Below, piece after piece: positions 63,415 through 64,000 of a DNA stretch of 64,000 bases. Each line of letters starts with the position of its first letter. Positions within the stretch are counted from its first letter, which is position 1. The stretch lies in assembly GCA_014529385.2 (NCBI GenBank), contig CM043958.1, positions 138,115,043 to 138,179,042 on the forward strand, in the 5' to 3' direction. Position numbers and translations under genes: made by a program. Under the pieces are notes generated by a model. It saw only the letters and a list, made by a program, of their open reading frames with translations. It was not told where the DNA came from and made no database searches. The stretch is from Adiantum capillus-veneris. Its lineage: Eukaryota > Streptophyta > Polypodiopsida > Polypodiales > Pteridaceae.

Positions 63415-64000
63415 TTACTCTTGGGAAGCATTGTAAGCATTGACAAGGTTTAGGTTATCCTTTAATTGTATGCCTTGCATCCATCTAGCATCTTCAAAAG
63501 GATAATTCTTAAACTTAATAAGATATCGTCGGATAGTCTTACCGCCTCTTAATACCTTGTCTTCATGTCGGAGAATGGACTCGGGCTGCAGCACCTCCTC
63601 TTGGTCCTCGATCTCCGGTGGGTCTTCAATAGTTGGTTCTTGAGGTGGCTCTCCTTTGTAAGGCTTTAATAGGCTCACATGAAAAGCATTGTGTATGAGC
63701 CAATGATTGGGCAACTTTAGTTGATAGGCCATCTCATTGATTGGCCTAAGAATCTTGGAAGGGACCATAGTACCTTTTTGCTAGTTTAGCATAGTACTTT
63801 TGGTGGCCCGTAGGATTCTTGCCCGTCGTGTGCCTTAATCGAGCCTTGGGAAACTTTAACAAGACCAATCGTTTTCTTTAAAGGCTTGGGCTCTTCTGTG
63901 CTTGTCAGCAGCAGCCTTTTGCCTTTGCTGTGAGATAGAGAGAGCATCCTTAATCTTTTGGAAAGATTCTTGTAGGTCTCGGCTATACTCATCTGCAGCG
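63415..64000 (-). pseudogene. element A4 integrase C-terminus and chromodomain (partial)
   Basis: Read leftward from the window edge, the sequence gives ETYKNLSKRLRMLSLSHSKG and, after a frameshift near 63780, VPSKILRPINEMAYQLKLPN, WLIHNAFHVSLLKPYKGEPP and an acidic linker (EDPPEIEDQEEVL). The chromodomain follows: ILRHEDKVLRGGKTIRRYLI and KFKNYPFEDARWM. The stop is TAA at 63415-63417. It is better preserved than the A1 copy and defines the C-terminus of the A family. Confidence 0.88.

Larger units (their letters stand above)
61486..64000 (-). mobile_element. element A4: A-family Ty3/gypsy element, continues past the window
   Basis: The 3' LTR (61486-63055), UTR, chromodomain and integrase end are present on the minus strand in the same arrangement as A1. 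It is inserted in the 3' LTR of element C at AAATGT. The rest lies beyond 64000. Confidence 0.9.

Noticed and set aside
1-64000. tRNA genes, rRNA genes, CRISPR arrays
   Set aside because: Only tRNA-complementary primer sites in retroelements were found. No cloverleaf, rRNA core or regularly spaced direct-repeat/spacer array could be seen.

Overview
This window reads as repeat-dominated nuclear DNA of a land plant, probably one with a large genome. The evidence is the degenerate Ty3/gypsy and Ty1/copia retrotransposon proteins, primer-binding sites matching plant initiator-Met tRNA (TGGTATCAGAGC), GT-AG introns with pyrimidine-rich UTRs, TATA boxes of the TATAAATA type, long (TC)n tracts and AT-rich spacers. 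No ordinary cellular gene, rRNA or tRNA gene is visible. I cannot name the species or place it within land plants.

Layout. 1-9.6 kb is AT-rich spacer holding a 12-bp satellite, a 1.29-kb CACTA-like non-autonomous element (2410-3701) and a 72-bp duplication. 9.6-9.9 kb is a copia reverse transcriptase scrap. 10.7-15.5 kb is a decayed + strand chromovirus (element D) with its 3' LTR. 15.7-17.7 kb is a small element with two LTRs (E), and 17.7-18.3 kb is a truncated LTR of the C family. 20,802-49,109 is one minus-strand Ty3/gypsy element (A1) split twice. A 9.54-kb DNA transposon (T, 24,303-33,842) sits in its RNase H region. A second retrotransposon (B, 37,817-47,759, perfect 5-bp target duplication CTTTG) sits in its 5' LTR. 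51.3-53.8 kb holds two A-type LTRs in opposite orientations. The second (A3) was interrupted by chromovirus C (53,829-61,485), whose 3' LTR was in turn interrupted by another A element (A4, 61,486 to beyond the window).

The most interesting object is T. It has terminal inverted repeats starting CATTAGGA and four gene-like units in convergent pairs. Two + strand units of unknown function (25,094-26,429 and 26,676-28,203) face two minus-strand units: a histone H3 gene with a very long N-terminal tail (29,274-30,166) and a four-exon transposase-like gene with a plausible DDE triad (30,306-33,264). The two pairs are separated by an intergenic region made of two large stem-loops inside outer inverted arms. 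The H3-like protein begins ARTKQT like real H3, but loses the K9 context, runs through about 200 extra residues, and ends in a recognisable H3 histone fold. All T genes carry a few inactivating lesions, so this copy is a fossil, but the architecture suggests a mobile element that carried its own histone.

Element B is also unusual. It lacks reverse transcriptase, has a 292-bp MITE exactly at that gap, and carries about 3.7 kb of extra former coding sequence between integrase and the 3' LTR.
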